Shown here in pieces: positions 1 through 9,868 of a DNA stretch of 64,000 nucleotides. Source of the DNA: Saccharospirillum alexandrii_A (GTDB lineage Bacteria > Pseudomonadota > Gammaproteobacteria > Pseudomonadales > Natronospirillaceae); the NCBI RefSeq assembly GCF_043641555.1, contig NZ_JBHZRJ010000002.1, positions 310,001 to 374,000 of the forward strand. Direction: 5' to 3'. The notes beneath the pieces were generated by a model that made no database searches, was not told where the DNA came from, and saw only the letters and a list, made by a program, of their open reading frames with translations. The position numbers and the translations under genes were made by a program. How positions within the stretch are numbered: position 1 is the first letter of the stretch; each line of letters opens with the position of its first letter.

Positions 1-1
1 C

Positions 2-508
2 GGCTGTTTCAGCGAAGCCCGCCCCGACCCGGGCGCCCTGGCCTTTCTGGCTGTATTCGACCAGTTACCGGCGGTCGACCGGTTTGTGGACCTGGGCTGC
101 GGCAATGGGGTTCTGGCGCTGAATTATCTGCACCGACATCCGCACAGCCTGGCCATTCTAATCGACGAGAGCCGCCAGGCCACTGCTTCAGCTACGGCCA
201 GTGCAGCCGGTAACGGACGGCAGGTTCACCTCTATCACAACAATGGCCTGAGCGGCCTTGGCCTAACGGGTCTACCGCTCATTCTGTGCAATCCGCCGTT
301 TCATCAGAGCACTACCCTCACCACCGATATAGCCCACAGCCTGTTCGAGCAGGCTGCAGGCGCCCTGGCGGACAACGGCGAATTTTGGGTGGTTGGAAAC
401 CGGCACCTCAACTATCACAAGACACTGACACGCTGGTTCAGCCAGGTCACCCCGGTGAGCCAGCACCCGAAGTTTGTCGTCTTCCGGTGCACGGGCCCCA
501 AGCCATAA
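2..508 (+). CDS. rlmG: 23S rRNA m2G1835 methyltransferase RlmG, C-terminal part (5' end outside window)
   Basis: The reading frame is open from the left edge, so only the C-terminal methyltransferase domain is present (about 168 codons). It should methylate N2 of G1835 in 23S rRNA using S-adenosylmethionine. The SAM-binding motif I reads VDLGCGNGVL, followed by an acidic ribose-binding 'DES' motif, and the catalytic N-P-P-F tetrad appears as LCNPPFHQ. Near the C-terminus 'NRHLNYHKTL' and 'KFVVFR' match the typical RlmG ending. RlmG and RsmC share this domain; the NPPFHQ and C-terminal context favour RlmG. A GTG inside the frame at 86 is not the start, because the homology (SEARPDPGALAFL) continues upstream of it. 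It is convergent with rlmKL. Confidence 0.88.
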   Translation, partial: GCFSEARPDPGALAFLAVFDQLPAVDRFVDLGCGNGVLALNYLHRHPHSLAILIDESRQATASATASAAGNGRQVHLYHNNGLSGLGLTGLPLILCNPPFHQSTTLTTDIAHSLFEQAAGALADNGEFWVVGNRHLNYHKTLTRWFSQVTPVSQHPKFVVFRCTGPKP

Positions 509-545
509 CCTGGGAACTCTGTTCAATGCTTACCGGCCGCTGAAA

Positions 546-2696
546 CTACCCTTTGTGGTGAAAGTGCCAGCACTGATGCGGCCGTGAGCGTTTGAAATCG
601 AATGGAATCGACACCTGAGTCACGTCCTTTACGTCATACCGGGCCTGTAATTCCGGATCCAGCTTGAACTTGCGGAAGTTGTTGGAAAATATCAGCACCC
701 CGTCGCTGGCCAGTGAGTTCATGGCCGCACGGATCAGGCCCGGGTGATCCCGCTGTATGTCCAGGGTATCCGTCATACGGGCCGAGTTGCTGAAGGTCGG
801 CGGGTCCATAAAAATCAGATCAAACGTCTCGTTGTTTTCTTCAATCCAGGTCATGCAATCGGCCTGGATAAAGCGATGATGGCCAGAAACCTGACCGCCA
901 TTATGGCGTAAATTGTCTTTCGCCCAGTTCAGGTAAGTGCGCGACAGATCCACACTGGTTGTACTGGTGGCACCACCGACCAGGGCATGGGCCGTTGCCG
1001 CGCCGGTATAGCTGAACAAATTCAGGAAGCGTTTGCCCTGGGTATGCTGTTGAATCCAGAGCCGTGTCGGCCGGTGATCCAGAAAGACCCCGGTATCGAG
1101 ATAATCCCTCAGGTTAATCTGCAAATTCACGCCGTGCTCGGCAATGGTGAAGACGTCACCCGCACTGTCTTTTCGTTCGTACTGCTGTTTGCCACGCTGA
1201 CGCTGGCGCTGCTTGAGCACGGTACGCTCGGCGGGAATCCTGGTGACGTCGCCCAGTACCGCCAGGGCGTGCATCAGGCGTTGCCGGGCTTTTTCTTCGG
1301 GTATTTCCTTGGGCGGTGCGTATTCCTGAACATGCAGACTGTCGCCATAGCAGTCGATGGCGATGGCAAATTCGGGCAAATCAGCGTCGTACAAGCGGTA
1401 CGCTTCTATGCTTTCCTTTTTGAGCCACTTTTGCCGCAATTTCAGGTTTTTTAACAACCGATTGCGCAAGGCGTCATCCTGCGCCACCTGCTGACTGGGC
1501 TGATGGGCGGTGCGGTCTCCGACCGAAAACACATAGAGGTGAGTTTCTATCGGGCCATTATAAAAACGCAGTTTCTCGGCCGCACGCAGCCCCGTTTCCC
1601 GCGCCAGAACGGTATCGGACGTCAGCAATGCCACCGTCCAGTCCGCCAACTCGGTCTGAGCCAGGTTACCCAGTTTACGGTATAGCGACAGCAACTCCGG
1701 TTTGTTACCCAGACGTTCGCCATAAGGCGGATTGGTCACTACCAGGCCAGGCTTGAGTGCCAGATGCGTGGGCCGCGACCATTCGGCCAGTGGCTTGTGA
1801 TAACAGCGTGTCTGGCGACTGAGGCCAAGTCGCTCCAGGGTTTCATTGGCACGGGCAACAACACCTCCATCGGCATCGTATCCCAATACTGGCACCATGG
1901 CGGCTTCACCGTCCTGGCGCCTGGCGCGCGCTTCACCCAGCAAGGTGTTCCAGGCTGCCCGGTCATGCCCGAGCCAGCCTTCAAAGCCAAACCTGGGCCG
2001 CAACAACCCCGGAGCAAAGTCAGCGGCGATCATCGCCGCTTCGATTACCAGGGTGCCCGAACCACACAACGGATCGATAAAGCTTTCTCCGGCCCGTGCT
2101 CGCTCAGGCCAACCAGTGGCCAACAGCAATGCCGCCGCCAGGTTCTCCTTCAACGGGGCCGGACCGGTCGCCCGTCGGTAGCCACGCCGGTGCAGCGAAT
2201 CCCCCGACAGATCAAGCGCCAGATCGATGCGTTTGCGCCCAATGAGCACCACAACGCTTATGTCCGGTGCATCCCGGTCCACATCCGGGCGGACGCCATG
2301 GCGTTCGCGCATCTGGTCGACAATAAAATCCTTAACCTTCTGTCCGCCATACCGTGAGTCATCTATACCCGGCAAGTGCCCCTGAAAATCCACCCTGAGC
2401 GTGCCCGAGGGCCGCACATGCTGATCCCAGTCGATGCTGTCAACCAATGCCTTGAGCCCGTCCATGCTCATCACGTCCGTCTGCCCCAGTGGCAAATAAA
2501 TACGGTTGGCGAGCCGGCTCCAGAGACACAGGCGATAGGCTTCCAGCAACGGGGCGTCAAGCGCCATGCCCCGGGCCCAGTCGCGCGGGACCACGCCGGT
2601 AAGGTCGGTAATTTCCCGCTTGAGCAAGGCATGAAAACCGTTCGGACAGGTGATCCAGATTTCGTTGTGCGGCGTTTGAACAGCGTCTGAAGGCAT
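546..2696 (-). CDS. rlmL: Bifunctional 23S rRNA methyltransferase RlmKL
   Basis: This 716-residue protein fuses RlmL (m2G2445) and RlmK (m7G2069), the full length of the fused gammaproteobacterial enzyme. Residues about 50-155 form the THUMP RNA-binding region. The first methyltransferase domain carries DPLCGSGT at 208-215 and the catalytic NPPYGERLG starting at 322. The second domain has FLNLFSYTGA near 557 and the MDPPTFSNS motif near 630. Both catalytic centres look intact. It modifies the peptidyl-transferase region of 23S rRNA in the cytoplasm. It is divergent from rmf across a 295-base gap, so two ribosome-related genes share a promoter region. Confidence 0.95.
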   Translation of the reverse strand: MPSDAVQTPHNEIWITCPNGFHALLKREITDLTGVVPRDWARGMALDAPLLEAYRLCLWSRLANRIYLPLGQTDVMSMDGLKALVDSIDWDQHVRPSGTLRVDFQGHLPGIDDSRYGGQKVKDFIVDQMRERHGVRPDVDRDAPDISVVVLIGRKRIDLALDLSGDSLHRRGYRRATGPAPLKENLAAALLLATGWPERARAGESFIDPLCGSGTLVIEAAMIAADFAPGLLRPRFGFEGWLGHDRAAWNTLLGEARARRQDGEAAMVPVLGYDADGGVVARANETLERLGLSRQTRCYHKPLAEWSRPTHLALKPGLVVTNPPYGERLGNKPELLSLYRKLGNLAQTELADWTVALLTSDTVLARETGLRAAEKLRFYNGPIETHLYVFSVGDRTAHQPSQQVAQDDALRNRLLKNLKLRQKWLKKESIEAYRLYDADLPEFAIAIDCYGDSLHVQEYAPPKEIPEEKARQRLMHALAVLGDVTRIPAERTVLKQRQRQRGKQQYERKDSAGDVFTIAEHGVNLQINLRDYLDTGVFLDHRPTRLWIQQHTQGKRFLNLFSYTGAATAHALVGGATSTTSVDLSRTYLNWAKDNLRHNGGQVSGHHRFIQADCMTWIEENNETFDLIFMDPPTFSNSARMTDTLDIQRDHPGLIRAAMNSLASDGVLIFSNNFRKFKLDPELQARYDVKDVTQVSIPFDFKRSRPHQCWHFHHKG

Positions 2697-2991
2697 GGTT
2701 AGACAAAATCTCTATAAAAAAACAAAAATGACTGCCGGGAGTTTATTAAAACCCGCGAACAGGGTTAGATGGCTCGCCTCACAACACCGATTCCAGAGCA
2801 GTGTTGCAATTACAACCACCATTTTATGACATCGAGCACTTAAAACGAGGTTTTTTAGACTGAATTGGTCATCGACACCGGTGGCCATCTTTCGATACAA
2901 CAGTACCAGAAGGATAGTCGTAATAAGAGCTTCACAACGCTCGGCTCGGAAGGCCGGGTTTAATCCCATGGACTGAAAGAGAGGTCTATTT

Positions 2992-3207
2992 ATGAAGCGA
3001 CAAAAACGTGACCCGCTAGGACGTGCTTATCAAAAAGGCTACATGGCTGGTCTTGAGGGTAGATCCAAAAGTTTATGTCCCGACGGCAAACCCGAGGTCC
3101 ATCAGGAGTGGATGAACGGGTGGCGCGAAGGACGATCCGATCAGTGGGATGGTTTCACAGGCGTACGCGGTGTACACCGTATCAACGAAGTACTGATGCC
3201 CCACTGA
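2992..3207 (+). CDS. rmf: Ribosome modulation factor Rmf
   Basis: A 71-residue basic protein that dimerises 70S ribosomes into inactive 100S particles in stationary phase. The N-terminus MKRQKRDPLGRAYQKGY and the following GLEGRSKSLCP match the RMF family directly. Compared with the 55-residue Escherichia coli protein it has a C-terminal extension containing WDGFTGVRGVHRINE, the form I recall from Pseudomonas. A good ribosome binding site (AAGAGAGG) lies 8 bases before the ATG. A strong intrinsic terminator follows at 3241. It is monocistronic, convergent with pyrD and divergent from rlmKL. Confidence 0.95.
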   Translation: MKRQKRDPLGRAYQKGYMAGLEGRSKSLCPDGKPEVHQEWMNGWREGRSDQWDGFTGVRGVHRINEVLMPH

Positions 3208-3238
3208 CCCTTGTCATCCAACACTCACTACCCTTGAC

Positions 3239-3268
3239 TCAAAAGCCGGCCATTCTGCCGGCTTTTTT
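3239..3268. terminator. Bidirectional intrinsic terminator between rmf and pyrD
   Basis: The inverted repeat AAAAGCCGGC / GCCGGCTTTT with a six-base loop is followed by six T on the plus strand and by TTTT on the minus strand. It can end rmf transcripts and also pyrD transcripts arriving from the other side. Confidence 0.9.
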
Positions 3269-3313
3269 GTACCCCTTTCCACCCCTGGGCCGACCCCCCT
3301 TTCACAACCAAAC

Positions 3314-4339
3314 TCAGCTTTTTTTTGCCTGAGACAAAGAAGCCTGCACACAGTCCCGAATCAAGCCTGGCCCCTGGTAAATGAACCCACTGTAGATCTG
3401 AATCAGATCGGCGCCGGCATCCCACTTTTTCCGGGCATCAGTGGCAGAGCAGATGCCGCCAACGCCGATGATGGGCACCTGCGCTGGCAGCACCTCGCGC
3501 AGCAGTGTCAGCACCCGGGTCGACGACTCAAGCAAGGGGGCGCCACTCAAGCCGCCGCTTTCCTCTGCATGAGGGTGGCCCGCAACGGCTTCTCGAGCCA
3601 GGGTGGTGTTGGTCGCCACCACACCATCAATGCCGGACTCTGCCAGGGCCCGGGCCACACTCTGCACTTCATCGGCAGTCATGTCCGGGGCGATCTTGAT
3701 CAGCAACGGCTTGAACCCATGAATCTCCGTCAAGTGTTGCTGTCGCTCCTTGAGCCCTGCCAGCAAACGGGTCAACGCCTCGCCAAACTGAAGATTGCGC
3801 AGCCCGGGGGTATTCGGTGACGACACATTGACCACCACGTAGTGCGCATGGGCGTAAACTTTGTCGAGACAGGTGAGGTAATCGCTCAGAGCGTCTTCTT
3901 CCGGGGTGTCCTTGTTCTTACCGATATTGATGCCGATAACACCGCGGTATTGGCTGCGTTTAACGCGCTCAACCAGGTAGTCGACACCTTTGTTGTTGAA
4001 GCCCATCCGGTTGATGATTGCCTGATGCTCGGGCAACCGAAACAGTCGCGGATGCGGATTGCCGGGTTGCGGCCGCGGTGTTACCGTGCCCACTTCAACA
4101 AAGCCAAAGCCGAGGGTCCCCAGCGCATCCAGATAATCGGCATTCTTGTCGAGCCCGGCGGCCAAACCGACCGGGTTCTCGAAATCGATGCCCCACAACG
4201 TTGTCCGCCGGCCTTCCGGTTTCTTGCTGAACGCGCCCAATACCCCCAGCCGCTGCAAAGCACCCAACCCATCGAGACTGAGATCGTGGGAGGTTTCCGG
4301 ACTGAGGGCAAACAAGGCACGGCGGATCAGGTTATACAT
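3314..4339 (-). CDS. pyrD: Dihydroorotate dehydrogenase (quinone), class 2
   Basis: The 341-residue enzyme oxidises dihydroorotate to orotate with quinone as acceptor in pyrimidine synthesis, on the inner face of the cytoplasmic membrane. The N-terminal amphipathic segment MYNLIRRALFALSPETSHD is the class 2 membrane/quinone tunnel. FMN-binding and active-site motifs are visible: GLAAGLDKNAD at 58-68, GTVTPRPQPGNP, IINRMGFNN, and NVSSPNTPGLR at 171 with the catalytic serine (about residue 174). Length and motifs match the proteobacterial family. The DUF2835 gene lies 76 bases upstream on the same strand and may be cotranscribed. Confidence 0.96.
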   Translation of the reverse strand: MYNLIRRALFALSPETSHDLSLDGLGALQRLGVLGAFSKKPEGRRTTLWGIDFENPVGLAAGLDKNADYLDALGTLGFGFVEVGTVTPRPQPGNPHPRLFRLPEHQAIINRMGFNNKGVDYLVERVKRSQYRGVIGINIGKNKDTPEEDALSDYLTCLDKVYAHAHYVVVNVSSPNTPGLRNLQFGEALTRLLAGLKERQQHLTEIHGFKPLLIKIAPDMTADEVQSVARALAESGIDGVVATNTTLAREAVAGHPHAEESGGLSGAPLLESSTRVLTLLREVLPAQVPIIGVGGICSATDARKKWDAGADLIQIYSGFIYQGPGLIRDCVQASLSQAKKS

Positions 4340-4415
4340 GGGCAGGCTCCGTTTTGGACGGCGCGCAGTATAGCACCGGCCCAGCCCAGACTTAAGAGCC
4401 GCCAGCAGGCTTCAA

Positions 4416-4640
4416 TCAGGCAATACGTTTAACGGATACCAGTTTGTTGGCATCGTCAAATTCGATGCGAAAACTGCCGTGTATGCCGCTGCGGGTGACG
4501 AAGCGCTGCAGGATACTGGACGGGAAACGAACCCGCCGGCCATCACGCGCTTCGCACACCACCTGTGATACCTGTCCTTTGTAATGTCGCAGATAGTCAT
4601 CTGCTGAAATGTACAAATCCACAATGAGGTGCTGCGCCAT
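4416..4640 (-). CDS. DUF2835 family small protein
   Basis: A 74-residue protein matching the DUF2835 pattern: hydrophobic start MAQHLIVDLYISADDYLRHY, then GRRVRFPSSILQRFVT, then GIHGSFRIEFDDANK. These 'FPAS.LRPFV..GI.G.F' elements are typical of this small gammaproteobacterial family of unknown function. It has no signal peptide or membrane segment and is probably a cytosolic beta-rich domain. A longer frame reading from 4717 has no family similarity in its extension, so the ATG at 4640 is preferred. It is followed by pyrD on the same strand and preceded by the glutamate dehydrogenase terminator. Confidence 0.8.
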   Translation of the reverse strand: MAQHLIVDLYISADDYLRHYKGQVSQVVCEARDGRRVRFPSSILQRFVTRSGIHGSFRIEFDDANKLVSVKRIA

Positions 4641-4733
4641 GCAGAACGGGTCTCCGGGGGGTGTCGGGATCGGTGAAGGGTGTCCAGACGTTGATTATGC
4701 TGACTTTCGATGCGCAAACAAGCTGACCATTAC

Positions 4734-4761
4734 CAAAAAAGGCTCCCGGGGGAGCCTTTTT
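4734..4761. terminator. Bidirectional terminator after glutamate dehydrogenase
   Basis: The perfect stem AAAAAGGCTCCC / GGGAGCCTTTTT lies just beyond the stop of the glutamate dehydrogenase gene. It has an A run on one side and a T run on the other, so it works on the minus strand and possibly both. Confidence 0.85.
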
Positions 4762-4790
4762 CAAACAGTCTTCTGCTTACGCTTGTTGCT

Positions 4791-7700
4791 TCAGAGTTCT
4801 GGCATCGTTGCCTGTGACAGATCCAGCAGTTCGCGAATCGCGACGCTGTACATGCTGAATTCGGGTTCATTGACAGCCCGAATTTCACTCATCATCCGTA
4901 ACCAGCGCTCTACCAGAATGGTGTTGCGTTCCAGCCATTCAGAAACCACCGGTTCCAGCTCACTGCCCTTCTCCATTTGCGCAAACAGACCCTGGGTAAT
5001 GCGTCGTTGTTGCCATTCCAGATCGTCCCGGAATGACTCCCGTGCCATAGCCTGCCAGTGCGTATTGACACTGAGGCTATTGACCTGGTCGGCAAAGTTA
5101 TCCAGTTCCAGCGCATCGCCGACCCGGAAGTAACCCTGGGCAACCAGCATGGGGTCGCGCTCCTGGGTCTGAGCCACCGCGATGACCCCCAGGGTCGTGT
5201 ACAGAATTTCGGAAGCACAGACACGGCGTGCCACGTCAGCCGGTATCCCCTGCTCTTCCAGTGCAGCCGCTTCTTTCAGCCAGTTCTCTTTTTGCTCTTC
5301 AGGCAACAGCGTTTCCAGCGCATCAATCATCCGTTCTACCGGCTCCCGATACAAACTGATGACGTTGCTGATGTCGATTCCGGTGCGGTAATTCTTCACC
5401 AGCCAGCGGCTGGCGCGCCGGACCATCCGGGCGGTGCGTAACATCAGCTGGCTTTGCAGCTCGCACGGAATCTGATGATCCAGAGCTTCGATCTGATCCC
5501 ACAATCCATGCAATCCGAAGATATCCCGCGCTGCCACGTATGCTTTGGCCGCTTCAACGGGCGATGCGCCGGTGCTTTCCTGAAGCCGGTTGAAGTAGGC
5601 GATGCCCATGTAGTTGAAGATGTCGTTGGCAACCTGAGTGGCGACAATTTCCGACTTCAACCGGTGCTGGCGCATCGGCCCTTCGAACTTCTTGAGCATT
5701 TTTTCCGGAAATACGGTTGTTACCGCGTCTTCCAGGTAGGCATCTTCAGCGACATTTTCGCGAATCAGCTGCTCTTTCAGATCCCCTTTCACGTAGGAAA
5801 TCAGCACAGACAACTCAGGCCGCGTCAGACCCAGGCTGCGGGTCTTGCGCTCTGTAATGTCTTCGTCCGAGGGCAAAAACTCGAGCGAGCGATTCAGCTT
5901 TCCAGCGGCTTCCATCGAATTGATCAGACGGCGGTATTCTTCCACACGCCGGCTCGACTCGGTGAACGCCAGGCCCAACGCCTGGGTTTGGCGATAGTTA
6001 TTGCGCAAGACCAGACGGGATACATCCTCGGTCTGCTTGAACAACCATTCATTACGCTGCTTGACGGTCAGGTCACCATTGGCGACCAGGTCGTCCAACA
6101 GGATCTTCATGTTGACTTCGTGGTCAGAACAATCGACACCGCCGGCATTGTCGATAAAATCGGTAAAGCAGCGTCCGCCGTTCAGGTTGAACTCTACCCG
6201 TCCCAGCTGACTGAAGCCCAGGTTGCCCCCTTCACCAATCACCTTGCAGCGTAACTCGTTGCCATTGACCCGTAACGCATCGTTGGCCTTGTCGCCGATG
6301 TCGGTATGATTTTCATGGCTGGCTTTGACGTAAGTGCCGATACCGCCATTCCACAACAGATCCACCGGTGCTCTGAGCATGGCACTGATCAGGTCGTTCG
6401 GTGATATCTTCGACTTGCTGATGCCAAACACCGCTTTCATTTCCTTCGAAACCGGAATCGACTTGGCTGTACGGCTGAAAATGCCGCCCCCTTTGGAAAT
6501 CAGCGACGCATCGTAGTCTTCCCAGCTCGAACGCGGCAGGTCAAACAACCGTTGCCGCTCGGCGAAACTCGCCGCGGCATCGGGTTCAGGGTCCACAAAA
6601 ATATGCAGGTGGTTGAAGGCACCCACCAGTTTCAGCGTTTGCGAACGCAGCAGGCCGTTGCCAAAGACATCGCCGGCCATATCACCAATGCCAACCACGC
6701 TGATGGGGTCTTTCTGGACATCCAGCCCCAGCTCTCGAAAGTGACGTTGTACGCTGACCCAGGCGCCCCGGGCAGTGATGCCCATTTTCTTGTGGTCATA
6801 CCCATTACTGCCGCCCGAGGCAAAGGCATCCCCCAGCCAGAAGTCGTATTCGTCGGCGACCGCATTGGCAATGTCAGAGAACGTTGCGGTGCCTTTGTCG
6901 GCGGCGACAACCAGATAGGGGTCGTCTTCATCGTAGCGCACGACGTTTTCGGGGGCGATCAACTCACCTTCTTTGAGGTTGTCGGTGACATCCAGCAACG
7001 CCCGAATAAAGGTTTTGTAGCAGGCAATGCCTTCGCGCATAAAGGCTTCGCGATCGCCGTCCAAAGGGAGTTGCTTGGCGACGAATCCGCCTTTGGCACC
7101 CACGGGTACAATAACCGCGTTCTTGACCTGCTGTGCCTTGACCAGCCCCAGCACTTCGGTACGGAAATCTTCAATCCGGTCGGACCAACGCAGCCCACCA
7201 CGGGCCACCTTGCCACCGCGCAAGTGCACACCTTCGACGCGCGGTGAGTAGACAAAGATCTCAAACATCGGCCTTGGCAATGGAATACCGCTGATTTTGG
7301 CCGGGTTCAGTTTGAAACTGATGTAATCCTTGCGGCGACCGGGCTCATCTTCCTGATAGAAGTTGGTGCGCAAGGTCGCTTTCATCAGCTCAACGTAGCG
7401 CCGCATGATGCGGTCTTCGTTGATGTTATTGACGCTCTCCAGTGACTGTTCAATACCCTGCAACCACTTGTCGACCTGGGGTTTGCCTTTTTGTTTGGCC
7501 GGGCTGAACCGGGCCGAGAACAGCTCGGCCAGCATGTCAGTAATCTCGGTGTATTTGATCAGGGTGTCGGCGATGTATTCCTGTGACAGGCCAAAACGCA
7601 GTTGCTTCATGTAATGCGCATAGGCACGCAACATGGCGACTTCGCGCCAGGTTAAGCGGGCGCGCAGAATCAGCTGATTGTAGGCGTCGTTTTCAGCCCG

Positions 7701-9608
7701 GCCATTCCAGATATTGATAAAGGCCCGGGAGAACTCATCGCGGTATTTGGCCGGATCAAGGTCCGGATCGGGCTCGTAAAGCAGGGAGAAATCGTAGATC
7801 CAGATGCAGCTGTCTTCCCCGTAATTGATCTCATAGGGGTATTCGTCGATGACCTTTAGCCCCAGGTTCTCCAGAACCGGAATCAGGTCGGACAGCAGCA
7901 ATGCCGAGCCTTTGTTGAAGATCTTCAGCTTCAGCTCACTGCCCGTCGGCTCCATCGAACGATAAAAGCTGAGCGTGATGGGGTCGGCATTGGTCGCGTT
8001 GAGCGATTCCATACGCTGAATATCAGCCACCGCTACCCGGGCGCTGTATTGCTCGCGATAGCTGGCCGGAAAGGCCTCAACATACCGCTGATGAAAACGC
8101 ATGCCCTTTTCTTCACCGAACGACTCGATCAGCGCCTGTTGCAATTCATCCGTCCAGCGACGGGCGATCTGGACGATGCGTTTTTCCAAAAGTTCGGTCG
8201 GCAATTCTTCGTCGATCGGATGGCTCAGTTTGAACACAAACCGCGTTCGCGCCAGCACGGATTCACTGAAAAAGGTGGTGAAATCAGACCCTTCAACATC
8301 GAACTGATCAACCAGCAGGTCGTGCACCTGCTGGCGCAATTGCGAGTTGAAGATATCGCGCGGCATATAGACGATGGCGTTCAGGAACTTGCCATAGATA
8401 TCCTTGCGCAGCAGCAACCGGATGCGCTTGCGTTCCTGAATGGCCAGCACGTCCAGCGTCATGTTCAACAGGGTATCGACCGACGCCTGGATCAGTTCAT
8501 CGCGCGGGAAAGTAAAGAGAATGGAAGCCAGCTCCTTGTAATTGTGGCCACCCTCGGCAAACCCGCTCTTTTCCAGAACCAACTCAATTTTACGACGCAC
8601 AACCGGTATATTGACCGGTGCCTCGTTGTAAACGGTCGAGGTGTAGAGCCCCAGAAAACGGCGCCCGCCAACCACCTCACCCTTGTCATTAAAGTGTTTG
8701 ACCAGCACATAGTCCGAATAGGCCGGGCGGTGAACATTGGCCCGGTGACCGGATTTGGAGAAGATCAGCAGTTCTTTCTCAAAGACATGAGAACGGCGGT
8801 GCTCGGACATTCCCGCAATGGTCTCATCACGGCGTTTTGGGCTTTTCTTGAACAACCCAAGCGCACTGCCTTCAACCTGCTTAACCGTATCACCCTCGAC
8901 AACGTATTCATCATAGGCCAGGAAGGTGAAGTGGTTATTGGCCAGCCACTTCATGAACACCTTGCCTTCATCGAGTTCCGAGGCGTCTACCGGGTATTTC
9001 AGGGTGTTGAAATCGCTGATGGCATCCCGGGTTTTCTGCAGAATGGCGGTGTAATCGTCAACAACCCGCTCAACATCCTGAACCACGGAGCGAATTTCGC
9101 TCTCGATACGATCGCGCTCACTGGCGATGGTTGTGCGGTCAACCTCGATCAGCAGCAGTAATTCCTGGGCACCTTTGCCCGAAAAGCCGTCAAATTGCCC
9201 GCTTTTGTTGCGCGATACAGCCAGGCTGGCGTGAAAAATTGTATGAATATTGGCACCCAGACGATTCAGGGTGAGGCGAACAGAGTCGATAATGAACGGC
9301 AAATCCGAATGCAAAATGGACACGATGGTATGCGGCGACTGCCACTCGTGCTCTTCGACATTGGGGTTAAATACATTGACCAGCCCATGCTGTGCTTTTC
9401 CGCCCTGCAAGGTGCGCCACATTGAAACTACCAGACCGGCCAAGTCGGTCATTTCATAGGAAAGCAGATCTTGCATTGATGCATGCTTGAACAGGGCATG
9501 AATCAGCGTCTTCAGGTTATCACTGTGCTCTTTCGGGAAGTGGGGCTGAAGGCGGGCATGCAAGCTTTCAAGCAACTCACTTCGCTGATGAGACATGGTT
9601 TGCGTCAT
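4791..9608 (-). CDS. gdhB: NAD-specific glutamate dehydrogenase, large GDH-180 type
   Basis: A 1605-residue protein with the length of the large NAD-dependent glutamate dehydrogenases known from Pseudomonas and Streptomyces. It deaminates glutamate to 2-oxoglutarate for catabolic use of amino acids. The N-terminal half is the long regulatory region with ACT-like segments (for example IVSILHSDLPFIIDSVRLTL). The catalytic core begins near residue 790 with LRGGKVARGGLRWSDR and KNAVIVPVGAKGGF; GIGDMAGDVFGNG and LLWNGGIGTYVK belong to the dinucleotide domain. No frame break is seen. The start has two nearby Met codons (9608 and 9596); the upstream one follows CAGAGG and is used here. It stands alone and ends in a strong terminator. 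Confidence 0.96.
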   Translation of the reverse strand: MTQTMSHQRSELLESLHARLQPHFPKEHSDNLKTLIHALFKHASMQDLLSYEMTDLAGLVVSMWRTLQGGKAQHGLVNVFNPNVEEHEWQSPHTIVSILHSDLPFIIDSVRLTLNRLGANIHTIFHASLAVSRNKSGQFDGFSGKGAQELLLLIEVDRTTIASERDRIESEIRSVVQDVERVVDDYTAILQKTRDAISDFNTLKYPVDASELDEGKVFMKWLANNHFTFLAYDEYVVEGDTVKQVEGSALGLFKKSPKRRDETIAGMSEHRRSHVFEKELLIFSKSGHRANVHRPAYSDYVLVKHFNDKGEVVGGRRFLGLYTSTVYNEAPVNIPVVRRKIELVLEKSGFAEGGHNYKELASILFTFPRDELIQASVDTLLNMTLDVLAIQERKRIRLLLRKDIYGKFLNAIVYMPRDIFNSQLRQQVHDLLVDQFDVEGSDFTTFFSESVLARTRFVFKLSHPIDEELPTELLEKRIVQIARRWTDELQQALIESFGEEKGMRFHQRYVEAFPASYREQYSARVAVADIQRMESLNATNADPITLSFYRSMEPTGSELKLKIFNKGSALLLSDLIPVLENLGLKVIDEYPYEINYGEDSCIWIYDFSLLYEPDPDLDPAKYRDEFSRAFINIWNGRAENDAYNQLILRARLTWREVAMLRAYAHYMKQLRFGLSQEYIADTLIKYTEITDMLAELFSARFSPAKQKGKPQVDKWLQGIEQSLESVNNINEDRIMRRYVELMKATLRTNFYQEDEPGRRKDYISFKLNPAKISGIPLPRPMFEIFVYSPRVEGVHLRGGKVARGGLRWSDRIEDFRTEVLGLVKAQQVKNAVIVPVGAKGGFVAKQLPLDGDREAFMREGIACYKTFIRALLDVTDNLKEGELIAPENVVRYDEDDPYLVVAADKGTATFSDIANAVADEYDFWLGDAFASGGSNGYDHKKMGITARGAWVSVQRHFRELGLDVQKDPISVVGIGDMAGDVFGNGLLRSQTLKLVGAFNHLHIFVDPEPDAAASFAERQRLFDLPRSSWEDYDASLISKGGGIFSRTAKSIPVSKEMKAVFGISKSKISPNDLISAMLRAPVDLLWNGGIGTYVKASHENHTDIGDKANDALRVNGNELRCKVIGEGGNLGFSQLGRVEFNLNGGRCFTDFIDNAGGVDCSDHEVNMKILLDDLVANGDLTVKQRNEWLFKQTEDVSRLVLRNNYRQTQALGLAFTESSRRVEEYRRLINSMEAAGKLNRSLEFLPSDEDITERKTRSLGLTRPELSVLISYVKGDLKEQLIRENVAEDAYLEDAVTTVFPEKMLKKFEGPMRQHRLKSEIVATQVANDIFNYMGIAYFNRLQESTGASPVEAAKAYVAARDIFGLHGLWDQIEALDHQIPCELQSQLMLRTARMVRRASRWLVKNYRTGIDISNVISLYREPVERMIDALETLLPEEQKENWLKEAAALEEQGIPADVARRVCASEILYTTLGVIAVAQTQERDPMLVAQGYFRVGDALELDNFADQVNSLSVNTHWQAMARESFRDDLEWQQRRITQGLFAQMEKGSELEPVVSEWLERNTILVERWLRMMSEIRAVNEPEFSMYSVAIRELLDLSQATMPEL

Positions 9609-9868
9609 TGTTGGCCTCTGTTTTTCTTTTTAATGTCCGGCAATGTCAGGCATTGCTCACTGTTGATTTGCAGGTAGTATGGATTGTGCTGTGTCTGATT
9701 GATGATGTCGGGTGCTTGTTTGATACTAGTTGAACCGGGCGTATTCTCTAGTAAACGACACCCCCTTTCACCCTGCCGGCCACCGTTTTGCGGGGCTTTG
9801 TCGCATTGCAGGATGCAGGGTCGCATTTATGAAATCTATTTGATAATACTGAAGTGAGAGACTGTATC

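Noticed and set aside
2712..2969. An 85-codon minus-strand frame in the rlmKL-rmf gap
   Set aside because: No ribosome site, no family pattern, and it lies where the divergent promoters should be.
8049..9161. A 370-codon open frame on the plus strand opposite the glutamate dehydrogenase gene
   Set aside because: It is a shadow of the GC-biased codon usage of the real gene on the other strand; it has no start signals and no recognisable domain.
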